64,000 bases of DNA from Methylibium sp035762065 (GTDB lineage Bacteria; Pseudomonadota; Gammaproteobacteria; Burkholderiales; Burkholderiaceae_C), in assembly GCF_035762065.1 (NCBI RefSeq), contig NZ_DASTPW010000045.1:1-64000 (forward strand), given 5' to 3'. Within the stretch, counting starts at the first letter, position 1. Each line of letters opens with the position of its first letter. The notes under the pieces are model-generated. The model searched no databases, was not told the origin of the DNA, and was given only the letters and a program-made list of their open reading frames with translations. A program made the position numbers and the translations under genes. Shown here piece after piece: positions 10,992 to 20,041 of the stretch.

Positions 10992-13631
10992 ATGGCCAAG
11001 AACACCCGATCCGACGCCGAGGGACTGATGCCGCCCGACCGCGAAGGCGAGGCCCACGCCGAGGCACGACGGCGGGCCGAATCCCTCATCGCCGCCGGCG
11101 CATCGGGCTTGCCAGCGTCGCCGGCCGACGGCGACGGGCATGGCGACGCCGACAGCACGCAACGGCTGCTCCACGAGCTCGGCGTCCACCAGATCGAACT
11201 GGAGCTGCAGAACGAGGAGCTGCAGCTCGCGCAGCAGGCGCTCGAAGCCTCGCGCGACCGCTACTTCGACCTTTACGAGAACGCGCCGGTCGCCTACCTG
11301 AGCTTCGACCTCGCCGGCTGCATCGTCGAAAGCAACCGGGCGGCGCGGCGCCTGTTCGGCCTGGCGCGCGGTGAGTTCGAGCACCGGCGGGTCGTCGAGT
11401 CGATCGCCATCGAGCAACGCCCGCAGTTCCAGCGCCATGTGATGGTGATGCTTGCCGACGGCGGCGAACAGGCCTTCGAGACCGCGCTCGCCTTGCCGCA
11501 TCGAGCGCCATGCTGGGTCGCGGTGCGCATGAGCGTGGTCGACAGCAATGCCCAGCACCCGCGGATCCGCGCCGCGCTCATCGACATCACCGAGCGCGTC
11601 GCTGCGCAGGAAGAGGTGGCCGGGCTCGCGGCCGTCGTCGCCTCGTCGGAGGACGCGATCGTCAGCCGAGATGCGGCCGGCCGCGTCACCACCTGGAACG
11701 AAGGTGCCGAGCGCTTGTTCGGCCGCACCGCTGCGCAGATGGTCGGCCGCACGATGGACGAACTGGTGCCCGCCGCGCAGCGCGAGCGCGAGGCCGAGAT
11801 GCTGCAGCGGGCCTTGAAGGGCCGCTCGAGCACGCTGGTGCAGACCGAGCGGCTCGACGCGCGTGGCCACGTGCGGCCGTTGTCGGTGAGCCTGTCGCCG
11901 ATCCGCACGCCCGGCGGTGAAGTCGCCGGCTCGGCGCTGATCGCGCGCGACGTGAGCGAGCTGCGCAGCGTCGAGCGCGCGCTCGACGAGCGGGTGCGCC
12001 AGCTCGACCTGCTGGCGCAGGCGGGGCAGGAGCTGATCCTGGGCGACTCCGTGAAGGAGCCGCTGCCGCGGCGGCTGTTCGAAAGCGTCGGCCGCGCCGT
12101 CGGCGGCGACATCCACCTGAGCTACGCGATCGGTGAGAAGCCGGCGACGCTGGAGCTGCGCGACTCGACCGGCCTGCCGGCCGCGACCCGCGCGGAGATG
12201 GCCGTGGTGTCGGTGGACGATTCGCTGTGCGGCATGGTCGTCGAGCGGCGCGCGCCGCTGGTGATCGAGTCGCTGCAGTCCGCCGCGCTGCCGCAGGCAC
12301 GGGTGCTGAAGGCCGCCGGCGCACTCGCCTATGCCGGCTTTCCGCTGATGGCCAACGAGCGGCTCTACGGCGTCGCGGCCTTCGCCTCGACGACGCACGA
12401 CCGCTTCGACGGCAACGATCTGCAGGTGATCGAGACCGTGTGCCGCCAGGCCAGCGCGATGCTCGAACGCAGCGAGCTGCTCCAGGAGCTGCATGCCAAC
12501 GAGAGCGCGCTGAAGGCCGCGGACCGCGCGAAGGACGAGTTCATCGCGATCCTCGCGCACGAACTGCGCAACCCGCTCGCGCCGATCCGCAACGCGCTGG
12601 CGATCCTCAGGCGCGACGACGGCGATGCCGACCCGCGCCGCACGGAGTGGTGCCGCGAGATCATCGACCGCCAGGTGGTGCACATGACGCACCTGCTCGA
12701 GGATCTGCTCGACGTGAGCCGCGTCACCCGCAACCAGATCCAGCTGCGCTGCGCCGACATCGACCTGAAGCGCGCGGTGATGCAGGCGGTCGAGACGGCC
12801 CGGCCGCTGTTCGAGGTGCGCCGCCACCGGCTGGCGCTCGAGCTGCCCGAGGAGCCGGTGCCCTTCCACGGCGACCTGACCCGGCTCACGCAGATCTTCA
12901 CCAACATGCTGACCAACGCGGGCAAGTACACCGACCCGCGCGGCGAGATCGCGCTGAGCCTGCGCGTCGAGCCCGCGGAGATCGTGGTCGCGGTGCGCGA
13001 CAACGGCATTGGCATCGAGCCCGGGCAGCTTTCGCGCGTGTTCCAGATGTTCGCGCAGCTGACCCCGGCGCTCGAGCGCTCGGCCGGCGGCCTGGGCATC
13101 GGCCTGGCGCTCACGCGCGGGCTGGTCGAGTTGCACCACGGCACGATCGAGGCGCGCAGCGAGGGTCCGGGCAAGGGCAGCGAGTTCGTCGTGCGCCTGC
13201 CCAGGCCCGCTTTGTCCGACGGGCCGGACGGCGCGGCGCGCGCAGCCGCTTCGGCGACCACGGCGGCGCCCAAGCGGCTGCTGGTGGTCGATGACAACTT
13301 CGATGCCGCGACCAGCCTCGGCGAACTGCTCGCGCTGCAAGGTCACGAGGTGCGCACCGCGTTCAGCGGGCGGGAAGGCTTACGCGTCGCGCAGGAATGG
13401 CAGCCGCAGGCCTTGCTGCTGGACATCGGCATGGCCGACCTGAACGGCTACGAGCTCTGCCGCCGCATCCGCGCGGAGCCCTGGGGCCGCGACGCGCTGC
13501 TCATCGCCTGCACGGGCTGGGGCCAGGAAGCCGACCGCGCACGCGCGCAGGAGGCGGGCTTCGACGTGCACCTGGTCAAGCCGATCGAGCCGGCTTCGCT
13601 GGGCGAATTGCTCGCGCGTAACGAGCGCTGA
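10992..13631 (+). CDS. Hybrid histidine kinase (PAS-PAS-GAF-HisKA-HATPase-REC)
   Basis: An 879-residue cytoplasmic hybrid sensor kinase. After a coiled coil (IELELQNEELQLAQQALE) come two PAS domains (about 95-340), a GAF-like domain (about 345-500), a HisKA domain with phospho-accepting His523 (LAHELRNP), an HATPase_c domain with N box NMLTNAGKY and G boxes DNGIGI and GLGIGLAL, and a C-terminal receiver with Asp811 (LLLDIGMADLNG). No transmembrane helix is seen. The ATG at 10992 is preferred over further upstream starts. It follows the CheB-CheR-PAS gene by 138 bases on the same strand, suggesting a shared pathway. Confidence 0.92.
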   Translation: MAKNTRSDAEGLMPPDREGEAHAEARRRAESLIAAGASGLPASPADGDGHGDADSTQRLLHELGVHQIELELQNEELQLAQQALEASRDRYFDLYENAPVAYLSFDLAGCIVESNRAARRLFGLARGEFEHRRVVESIAIEQRPQFQRHVMVMLADGGEQAFETALALPHRAPCWVAVRMSVVDSNAQHPRIRAALIDITERVAAQEEVAGLAAVVASSEDAIVSRDAAGRVTTWNEGAERLFGRTAAQMVGRTMDELVPAAQREREAEMLQRALKGRSSTLVQTERLDARGHVRPLSVSLSPIRTPGGEVAGSALIARDVSELRSVERALDERVRQLDLLAQAGQELILGDSVKEPLPRRLFESVGRAVGGDIHLSYAIGEKPATLELRDSTGLPAATRAEMAVVSVDDSLCGMVVERRAPLVIESLQSAALPQARVLKAAGALAYAGFPLMANERLYGVAAFASTTHDRFDGNDLQVIETVCRQASAMLERSELLQELHANESALKAADRAKDEFIAILAHELRNPLAPIRNALAILRRDDGDADPRRTEWCREIIDRQVVHMTHLLEDLLDVSRVTRNQIQLRCADIDLKRAVMQAVETARPLFEVRRHRLALELPEEPVPFHGDLTRLTQIFTNMLTNAGKYTDPRGEIALSLRVEPAEIVVAVRDNGIGIEPGQLSRVFQMFAQLTPALERSAGGLGIGLALTRGLVELHHGTIEARSEGPGKGSEFVVRLPRPALSDGPDGAARAAASATTAAPKRLLVVDDNFDAATSLGELLALQGHEVRTAFSGREGLRVAQEWQPQALLLDIGMADLNGYELCRRIRAEPWGRDALLIACTGWGQEADRARAQEAGFDVHLVKPIEPASLGELLARNER

Positions 13632-13696
13632 GCCACGGTCCGCTGCTTGCCTGCGGCGCAGGTGGACGAACCGTTTACCGCGGCAGCGTCTTCATC

Positions 13697-14572
13697 GTGA
13701 TGCACATCGCGCCGCATTCGCAGTCGATGCTGCCGGGCATCCTGGGCCGTGCCGGCCCGCTGCGCACGGTGAAGGCGGAGGACCGGATGCGGATCGAGCC
13801 CGGTTGCGTCTACGTCGCACCGCCCGATTGCCACCTGCTGGTCGAGCGCGACCAGCTCACCGTGCTGCGCGGCCCGCGCGAGAACCGCCACCGCCCGGCG
13901 ATCGATCCGCTGTTCCGCTCGGCAGCCTGGGCCTATGGGCCGCGGGTGATCGGCGTGGTGCTGACCGGCAATCTCGACGACGGCACCGCCGGCCTGTGGG
14001 CGATCCGGAGTTGCGGCGGAGTGACCGTGGTGCAGGAGCCGGCGGAAGCCGAGTACCCCGAGATGCCCTCGAACGCATTGACCCACAACCGCGTCGATCA
14101 CCGGCTGCCGCTGGACGGCATCGCCGCGCTGATGCTGCGGCTGATCGACGAGTCGCCCGGGGCGGCGCCCCCACCGCCGCCGTCGAGCGTCAAGGACGAG
14201 GTCGAGGCGGTCAAGTTCAACAGCGACGTACGCACCGTCGCGCGCCTCGGGGCCTTGTCGCCCTTCACCTGCCCGAGTTGCCGGGGCGCGCTCTGGGAAC
14301 TCCAGGAAGGGGGCCATCTGCGCTACCGCTGCCACACCGGCCACGCCTACACGCTGCCCACGTTGGTGAACGACCAGAAAGAGGCGGTCGAGGGCAGCCT
14401 GTACGCGGCGCTGCGCGCGCTCGAGGAGAAATCGATGGCACTGCGCCGCCTGGCCGAGCGCTGGCCCGACACGCTGCCCGGCGTCAAGGACGACTACCTG
14501 CGCCGCGCCGGCGAACTGGAGGACTCCGCCGAGGTGCTGCGCGGCATGCTGGCCGGCAACGAAGGCCGCTGA
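13697..14572 (+). CDS. CheB-type methylesterase lacking its N-terminal serine region, with zinc-ribbon-like tail
   Basis: The product starts inside the CheB fold at MMHIAPHSQSMLPGILGRAG. The region that should carry the GASAGG nucleophile is absent, while the His (MHIAP) and Asp95 (GNLDDGT) motifs remain. The C-terminus has a metal-binding-like cluster CPSC...RCHTGH (Cys192, Cys195, Cys212, His216), typical of CheB-like proteins found with PAS kinases. No good ribosome-binding site precedes the GTG, and translating further upstream in frame gives no serine motif. Either a 5' deletion has inactivated the gene or it is a non-catalytic remnant. Confidence 0.7.
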   Translation: MMHIAPHSQSMLPGILGRAGPLRTVKAEDRMRIEPGCVYVAPPDCHLLVERDQLTVLRGPRENRHRPAIDPLFRSAAWAYGPRVIGVVLTGNLDDGTAGLWAIRSCGGVTVVQEPAEAEYPEMPSNALTHNRVDHRLPLDGIAALMLRLIDESPGAAPPPPPSSVKDEVEAVKFNSDVRTVARLGALSPFTCPSCRGALWELQEGGHLRYRCHTGHAYTLPTLVNDQKEAVEGSLYAALRALEEKSMALRRLAERWPDTLPGVKDDYLRRAGELEDSAEVLRGMLAGNEGR

Positions 14573-14581
14573 AGCGGGCCG

Positions 14582-15511
14582 CTACAGCGCGCGCCGCACC
14601 AGGCGCGCGAGGTCGCCGTCGCAGGCGAAGCCGAGTGCGCGGGCGCGCGGCGTGTGCAGCGGCGGCATGCGGCCGAACAGCGCCTCGATCGCCGGCTCGC
14701 TGCGCCACTGCGGCAGCACCCCGCGGCCGTGCGCGGCGGCGGCCGCCACCTCGCCGGTGGTGGCGCTGAGCACCGGCAGCTGCACCGCGCGCGAAGCCGC
14801 GAGCCGCTGCGGCGCGAGCGTGGCGGCATGCAGCAGGTTGTCGATGCAGCAGGGCAGCGACATCCACCAGCAGCGCGCCTCGGCCGACACCGGGCAGTCG
14901 TAGCGCTCGCCGGCGGCGGTGCGCCGGATCAGCTCGCTCATGAAGGCCGAGCCGTGGCCGCTCGGCTGCGCAGGCCGCGCGACGATGCCCGGCAGGCGCA
15001 GCGAGATGCCGTCGATCTCGCCGCGGCGGCTTGCGTCGGCGATCAGCACCTCGAGCATCTGCTTGTGCGCGCCGTAGCTCAGCAGCGGCGCGAGCGGCTG
15101 GTCCTCGTCGATCGCGCCGTCGGCCGGCAGCGCGCCGTAGACGGCGACCGAACTCGCGAACACCAGCCGCGGCGCGCGGGGCAGGGCGGCGAGCCGCGTC
15201 AGCAGCTCGATCGACGCGAGCAGGTTGACCCGCAGGCCCAGCGCCGGCTCGCGCTCGGCGAGGCTGCCGGGAATGCTGGCGAGGTGGAACACGCGCGCGG
15301 GCGGCTCGGCGAGCGCATGGTCGAGCACCGCGGCGTCGCCGAAGTCGCCTTCGACGAGTTCGAGCCGCGCATCGTCGCGCCACGCGGCCGGCGCCTGCGC
15401 GAAGCTGCGGTCGAGCGCGACCAGCCGGCTGGACGGCTCGGCCTCGCCGCGCAGACGCTCGACGAGCGCGCGCCCGACGAAGCCGGCTGCGCCGGTGACC
15501 AGCACGCGCAT
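14582..15511 (-). CDS. NAD-dependent epimerase/dehydrogenase (DenD-like extended SDR)
   Basis: A 309-residue extended short-chain dehydrogenase. The Rossmann motif TGAAGFVG is at the N-terminus and the catalytic pair is Tyr146/Lys150 (YGAHK). Overall it resembles D-erythronate dehydrogenase (DenD)-type proteins, but the partners of that pathway (OtnK, OtnC) are absent here. In this setting it may oxidise a hydroxylated breakdown product. It is the last gene of the minus-strand catabolic operon; its ATG overlaps the preceding stop by one base (TGATG). Confidence 0.8.
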   Translation of the reverse strand: MRVLVTGAAGFVGRALVERLRGEAEPSSRLVALDRSFAQAPAAWRDDARLELVEGDFGDAAVLDHALAEPPARVFHLASIPGSLAEREPALGLRVNLLASIELLTRLAALPRAPRLVFASSVAVYGALPADGAIDEDQPLAPLLSYGAHKQMLEVLIADASRRGEIDGISLRLPGIVARPAQPSGHGSAFMSELIRRTAAGERYDCPVSAEARCWWMSLPCCIDNLLHAATLAPQRLAASRAVQLPVLSATTGEVAAAAAHGRGVLPQWRSEPAIEALFGRMPPLHTPRARALGFACDGDLARLVRRAL

Positions 15512-16515
15512 CAGCGCGCGCCTTGCGCGTGGCGCTCGAAGCGCACGACGCGCTGGTCGATCGCGCCGAACGGCCCGTCGCGGCCGTCGGGGTGGCGCGC
15601 CTGCATCCGCACCCGGTCGCCGAACTTCATGAACGGCGTGCGCGCGGCGCCGAGGTCGAGCATCTCGATCACCCGCCGCTCGGCCAGGCAGGCCGAGCCG
15701 GCCGCGCGGTGCTCGTTCGAGACGGTGCCCGAGCCGACGATCGTGCCGGCCGCGAGCCGGCGCGTGCGCGCCGCGTGCGCGACCAGTTCGCCGAAGCCGA
15801 AGTTCATCTCGCGGCCGTTCGGCTCGCCGAAGCGTTCGCCGTTCAGCGCGACGTGCAGGTTCAGCCGCACGCGGCCGTCGCTCCAGGCGTCGCCGAGTTC
15901 GTCGGGCGTCACCGCGAGCGGCGCGAAGGCGGTCGAGGGCTTGGCCTGCAGGAAGCCGAAGCCGGTCTTCATCTCGCGGGGGCCGAGCGCGCGCAGCGAC
16001 CAGTCGTTGATCTGCACGACCAGCCGCACCGCGGCCAGCGCCTCGGCGGGCGTCGCGGCCATCGGCACCGGGCCGACGACCACGCCGAACTCGCCTTCGA
16101 AGTCGATGCCGTCGGCCTCGCTGGGCAGCGGCACGTCGGCGTGCGCGGCGAGCAGGTCGTCGCTCGCGCCCTGGTACATGACCGGGATCGTGTCGAAGTC
16201 GGGGATCGGCGGCGTGTTGAACGCGCGCTCCATCAGCCGGCCGTGGTTGAGGAAGGCCGAGGCGTCGAGCCACTGGGGCGCGCGCGGCAGCGGCGCGAGG
16301 CAGCGCGCGGGATCGAAGGCCTGCGCGCCGGCGGCGCGGCCGGCGTCCAGCGCCGCGGCGAGCTCGCGCAGCGCGGGCTCGGCGGCCTCCCAGGCCTGCA
16401 GGGCCGCCAGCAGGCTGGGCGCGATCGCGCTCGCGTCGAGCGCATGGCGGTGGTCGCGGGAGACGAGATGCAGGCGGCCGTCGAGCGTGCCGTCGTCGAA
16501 GGTGGCGAAGCGCAT
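15511..16515 (-). CDS. Fumarylacetoacetate hydrolase (FAH) family protein
   Basis: A 334-residue FAH-superfamily protein. Members cleave carbon-carbon bonds of beta-diketo acids or act as hydratases or decarboxylases on ring-cleavage products. Visible family signatures are the acidic metal-site segment IDFEGEFGVVVG, QINDWSLR, KPSTAFAPL, and GSGTVSNEH near the C-terminus. It lies in a catabolic operon between an SDR and a DenD-like dehydrogenase, consistent with a late hydrolytic step. The exact substrate is not known. Confidence 0.85.
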   Translation of the reverse strand: MRFATFDDGTLDGRLHLVSRDHRHALDASAIAPSLLAALQAWEAAEPALRELAAALDAGRAAGAQAFDPARCLAPLPRAPQWLDASAFLNHGRLMERAFNTPPIPDFDTIPVMYQGASDDLLAAHADVPLPSEADGIDFEGEFGVVVGPVPMAATPAEALAAVRLVVQINDWSLRALGPREMKTGFGFLQAKPSTAFAPLAVTPDELGDAWSDGRVRLNLHVALNGERFGEPNGREMNFGFGELVAHAARTRRLAAGTIVGSGTVSNEHRAAGSACLAERRVIEMLDLGAARTPFMKFGDRVRMQARHPDGRDGPFGAIDQRVVRFERHAQGAR

Positions 16516-16533
16516 GGTGGGTTCTTGCGTGGG

Positions 16534-17307
16534 TCAGGAGCCGTCGGAGACCAGCGTGCCGCCGTCGACGACCAGCGTCTGGCCGGTGATGAAGCCGCCG
16601 GCCTGGCTTGCGAGCAGCACGGCGACGCCGGCCACTTCGCGCGGCTCGCCGGCGCGACGCAGCGGCGTCATCGCGAGCCGGCGCCGCATGAAGGTTTCGT
16701 CTGCCAGCAGCCGCTCGGCCAGCGGCGTGCGGATCAGCCCGGGCGCGATCGCGTTGACCCGCACGCCGCGTGGGCCCCACTCGACCGCGAGGTTGCGCGC
16801 CAGCTGCGCGAGCGCGGCCTTCGTCAGGCCGTAGAGGCCGATCGCGCCGTTGCCGCGCAGGCCGGCGATGCTCGACATCAGCACGACGCTGCCGCTTCCC
16901 TGCGCCGCCATCGCGGGCAGCAGCCCGGCGGCCAGTCGCGCGGCGCTGCGCAGGTTGACCGCGAAGACTTGCTCCCAGTCGGCGTCGCCCGCGTCGAGCA
17001 GCGCGCCGGCCGGGCCCTGGATGCCGGCATTGCACACGAGCGTGTCGATGCGGCCGAACGCGGCGAGCGCGCGGGCCGCCAGCGCGGCGGCCTCGCCCGT
17101 GTCGGCGAGGTCGCAGCCGATGGCCGCAGCGCGATGGCCGGCGCCGCGCAGCGTCGCGGCGAAGTCCTCGCAAGCGGCGCCGTCGCGGTCGCTCGCGACG
17201 ACCGCCGCACCGTGCTCGCAGAAGGCCAGCGCGATCGCGCGGCCCAGCCCGCCGGTCGCGCCGGTGACCAGCGCGACCTGGCCCCGCAAATCGAACAGCC
17301 CGCTCAT
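16534..17307 (-). CDS. Short-chain dehydrogenase/reductase (SDR)
   Basis: A 257-residue classical SDR. The cofactor motif TGATGGLG is at residues 15-22, NAG at about 93-95, the active Ser at about 146 (MSSIAG), and Tyr159/Lys163 form YGLTK. The C-terminal ITGQTLVVDGG is typical of FabG-like enzymes. It probably interconverts an alcohol and a ketone in the pathway encoded by the operon. Its start overlaps the stop of the upstream cupin gene (ATGA). A first methionine further upstream is unlikely because it would run deep into the cupin gene. Confidence 0.88.
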   Translation of the reverse strand: MSGLFDLRGQVALVTGATGGLGRAIALAFCEHGAAVVASDRDGAACEDFAATLRGAGHRAAAIGCDLADTGEAAALAARALAAFGRIDTLVCNAGIQGPAGALLDAGDADWEQVFAVNLRSAARLAAGLLPAMAAQGSGSVVLMSSIAGLRGNGAIGLYGLTKAALAQLARNLAVEWGPRGVRVNAIAPGLIRTPLAERLLADETFMRRRLAMTPLRRAGEPREVAGVAVLLASQAGGFITGQTLVVDGGTLVSDGS

Positions 17308-17882
17308 CGGGCGGCCAGCGCGCGGGCGATCGCCGGCTCGTAGGCGCCGTCGACCAGCACGAACAGCATCCGGCACGGCCGGCCCGAGCGGTTCGCCCAG
17401 GCGTGGTTCGTGCCGCGCTGGACGACCACGCTGCCGGGCCGCAGCGCGACCTCGCTGTCGTCGAGCACCAGCGTCAGCTCGCCCTCGATCACGACGCCGT
17501 AGTCCACCGACTCGGTGCGGTGCATCAGCGGGTGCGGCGAATCGGCCTTCACGGTCGAGGCGGCCGCGTCGCCGATCTGCGCGAAGGCCGCGTCCATCCG
17601 CTCGGCACCGTGCGCGAGGAAGTCGGCGGTGTCGGGCGGGATGTCGACGAACCGGATGCGCGTGCCGTGCCTGGGCGGCGGCAGGCTCAGCGGGCCGGCG
17701 CTCGGGTCGGGGCCGTTGTCCACCGGCGCGGGCGTCGCGCCCGTGGACCAGACCTCGTGGAACACCGTGCCGGGGATCGCGGCGAGCTCGACGACGGTGG
17801 GAAGCGGCCCGTCGCTCGCGACGATCGCCTTGCCTTGCGCGTCGTGGCCGGTGACGACGCGGTGGATCGCGGGCAGGCTCAT
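17304..17882 (-). CDS. Cupin-domain protein
   Basis: A 192-residue protein with one C-terminal cupin barrel: HRTESVDYGVVIEGELTLVL forms the first motif and RGTNHAWAN the second, giving possible metal ligands in HRTESVD and NHAW. The N-terminal 90 residues are less typical. Single-cupin proteins of this kind occur in aromatic-compound gene clusters but their roles are mostly untested; an isomerase, small dioxygenase or ligand-binding role are all possible. It overlaps both neighbours by four bases, so translation is tightly coupled. Confidence 0.78.
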   Translation of the reverse strand: MSLPAIHRVVTGHDAQGKAIVASDGPLPTVVELAAIPGTVFHEVWSTGATPAPVDNGPDPSAGPLSLPPPRHGTRIRFVDIPPDTADFLAHGAERMDAAFAQIGDAAASTVKADSPHPLMHRTESVDYGVVIEGELTLVLDDSEVALRPGSVVVQRGTNHAWANRSGRPCRMLFVLVDGAYEPAIARALAAR

Positions 17883-18739
17883 CGCGCGGCGCCCTCGTCG
17901 TCGAAGATCGCGACCGCCCGCGTCCAGCCGGCCGAGGCGCCGCGGATCTTGTGGGGGAAGCAGCTGATCGTGAAGCCGTGCGGCGGGAGGGCTTCGAGGT
18001 TGTGCAGCTTCTCCAGGTGGCAGTAGCCGATGTCGCGGCCGGCCTTGTGGCCTTCCCAGATCAGGCTCGTGTCGCCGGTCTCGGCGATCTTCTTCGCGGT
18101 GTGCGCGAACGGCGCGTCCCAGCTCCAGGCGTCGGTGCCGGTGAGGCGCACGCCGCGCTCGAGCAGGTGCATCGTCGCCTCGTAGCCCATGCCGCAGCCG
18201 GCGCCGAGGTAGTCGCGCTGGCCGTAGCGCGAACCGGCGCGGGTGTTGACGACGACGATGTCGAGCGGCTGCAGCTCGCAGCCGATGCGCGCGAGCTCGG
18301 CCTCGACTTCGGCGGCGGTGACGACGTGGCCGTCCGGCAGATGCCGGAAGTCGAGCTTCACGCCCGGCTGGAAGCACCATTCGAGCGGCACCTCGTCGAT
18401 GGTGATCGACGGCCGCGCGCCGCCGAGCTTCGCGTCCATCGTCGAATGGAAGTGCCAGGGCGCGTCGAGGTGCGTGCCGTTGTGGGTGGTGAGCGTGACC
18501 CACTCGGCCGCGGCGGCTTCGCCGTCGGGGTAGTCCTCGGGCTTGGTGCCCGGCAGCATCGCGAGGAACTCGGGCAGCGTGTCCGCGTGCTTCTGGTAGG
18601 TGATCTTCGGTGCGAGCGGCGGCGGGTCGGAGAGCACGTCGTTCTCGAGGTAGATCGAGAGATCGACGAAGCGGCGCCGGGGCCGCGCGGCACCGCTGCG
18701 GCCGGCCGGTGGGGTGGGCACGGGGCGTTCGAGCGTCAT
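17879..18739 (-). CDS. Cyclase/kynurenine formamidase-like hydrolase
   Basis: A 286-residue member of the cyclase family, which includes metal-dependent kynurenine formamidases and other amide or lactone hydrolases. The defining motif HxGTHxDxPxHF is present as HNGTHLDAPWHF (His86, His90, Asp92, His96). The N-terminal 20 residues are Pro/Arg rich. In this operon it could open a lactone or amide made during ring breakdown (inference). The start MTLERPVPT overlaps the stop of the MFS gene by four bases. Confidence 0.85.
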   Translation of the reverse strand: MTLERPVPTPPAGRSGAARPRRRFVDLSIYLENDVLSDPPPLAPKITYQKHADTLPEFLAMLPGTKPEDYPDGEAAAAEWVTLTTHNGTHLDAPWHFHSTMDAKLGGARPSITIDEVPLEWCFQPGVKLDFRHLPDGHVVTAAEVEAELARIGCELQPLDIVVVNTRAGSRYGQRDYLGAGCGMGYEATMHLLERGVRLTGTDAWSWDAPFAHTAKKIAETGDTSLIWEGHKAGRDIGYCHLEKLHNLEALPPHGFTISCFPHKIRGASAGWTRAVAIFDDEGAAR

Positions 18740-19899
18740 GCCAGCGCCTCCTGCGGCGCCGCTGCGGCGCCCGGGCGCGGCAGCTTCGCGAAGCAGGCCA
18801 CCGCGACCACCGCGATCACCGCCGCGGCTGCGCCGAGGCTGCCGTAGCCGAAGGCCTTGACCAGCGTGCCGCCGAGGATGGGCCCGATCGCCGCGCCGAT
18901 CATCAGCATCGCCGGGGTCGCCGCCATCGCGCGGCCGCTGCGGTCCATGCCGGCGAGCAGGCCGAAGGCGAAGGTGTGGGTGAAGATCATCACCGCCGCG
19001 AACACCGAAGCCGCCGCGGCATACGGCGCGAAGGCCGGCGAGTTCATGATCACCGCCACCAGCAGCGCCTGCACCACCGGCCCGGCCAGCATCACGCTGC
19101 GTGCGGCCCAGCGGCGCTCCAGCAGCGCGGCCAGCACGGCCGGAAAGAGGTTGACGACGCCGAGCGCGATCAGCACGCCCGTCACCGCCTGCAGGCCGAA
19201 GCCGCGATCGCTGCCGACGCGCTCGAGGAAGCTGAAGGTCATGGCCTGCACGAGGCCCATGCAGGCGATGCCGACGATGCCGTACCAGACCACCGCCGGC
19301 ATGCGGCCGGCCGGCGTGCGTGCGGCGTCCGCGGGCGCCGCCACGGCGTCGGCCGCCGGGAAGGCCAGCAACGAAACCACCGCCGCCACCGCCATCACGC
19401 CGCCGAACACGAGGAACAGCGCCGGCCCGCCCGCGGCGGCCACGAGCTGCGGCGTCGCGCCGAGGAAGACGATCGCGAACACCCCGAGCGCGATGCCGAC
19501 GATCGCGAACAGCCGGTGCGGGTTGCCGCTGCGCGCGATGCGGCCGTGCGTCACGCTCAGCGCCGCGCCGGTCGCCAGGCCGGCCAGCGCGTGCAGCGCG
19601 GCCATCGTCGCGAAGTCCTGCGTCTGCGCCACCGCCGCGAACAGCGCCGCGGCGATGCCGAAGCCCAGCGTCGCGACGGCACGGCCGTTCAGCCGGTTGA
19701 ACAACGGCGCCAGCGCCACGCTGGCCGCCACCGCGCCGACGAGGAACAGCGTCGCCAGCAGCCCCGCCTGCTGCGGATCGAGCCGGTACCGCGAGATGAG
19801 CGTGCCGACCCACACCGGCAGGGCCACCAGGTCGACCATGCCTGCGCAGTGCGCCACCATCAGCGCGATGCGGCCGGGCCAGCGTTCGGTCTTGCTCAT
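18736..19899 (-). CDS. MFS transporter
   Basis: A 387-residue major facilitator protein with about twelve predicted transmembrane helices, starting MSKTERWPGRIALMVAHCAGMVD. It probably imports the operon's substrate or exports an intermediate. AGAGGATG lies upstream of the start as a possible ribosome-binding site. A 142-base gap containing three hairpins separates it from the upstream monooxygenase gene, the largest break in the operon. Substrate specificity is not visible from sequence. Confidence 0.83.
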   Translation of the reverse strand: MSKTERWPGRIALMVAHCAGMVDLVALPVWVGTLISRYRLDPQQAGLLATLFLVGAVAASVALAPLFNRLNGRAVATLGFGIAAALFAAVAQTQDFATMAALHALAGLATGAALSVTHGRIARSGNPHRLFAIVGIALGVFAIVFLGATPQLVAAAGGPALFLVFGGVMAVAAVVSLLAFPAADAVAAPADAARTPAGRMPAVVWYGIVGIACMGLVQAMTFSFLERVGSDRGFGLQAVTGVLIALGVVNLFPAVLAALLERRWAARSVMLAGPVVQALLVAVIMNSPAFAPYAAAASVFAAVMIFTHTFAFGLLAGMDRSGRAMAATPAMLMIGAAIGPILGGTLVKAFGYGSLGAAAAVIAVVAVACFAKLPRPGAAAAPQEALA

Positions 19900-19968
19900 G
19901 AAAACATCCTCTCTTGGCCAGCCGAGTCATGCGCTGGCGATGGCACGACCTCGAGCGAGCGGCCGCCG

Positions 19969-20025
19969 CGGATCCGGCTTCGCCGGTCCGCCAGCGGCGC
20001 CCCTCGAGGGGAGCGGCGAAGCCGC
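19969..20025. repeat. Three consecutive hairpins (REP-like intergenic element)
   Basis: Within the gap between the monooxygenase and MFS genes lie three stem-loops in a row: 19969-19990 (CGGATCCG/CGGTCCG-type stem with a GCTTCG loop), the palindrome CCCCTCGAGGGG at 20000-20011, and GCGGC-GAA-GCCGC at 20013-20025. The arrangement resembles extragenic palindromic repeats common in Burkholderiales. It could stabilise the upstream mRNA or partly terminate transcription. No second copy was seen in the window. Confidence 0.55.
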
Positions 20026-20041
20026 AACGGGGTGGTCGTCA

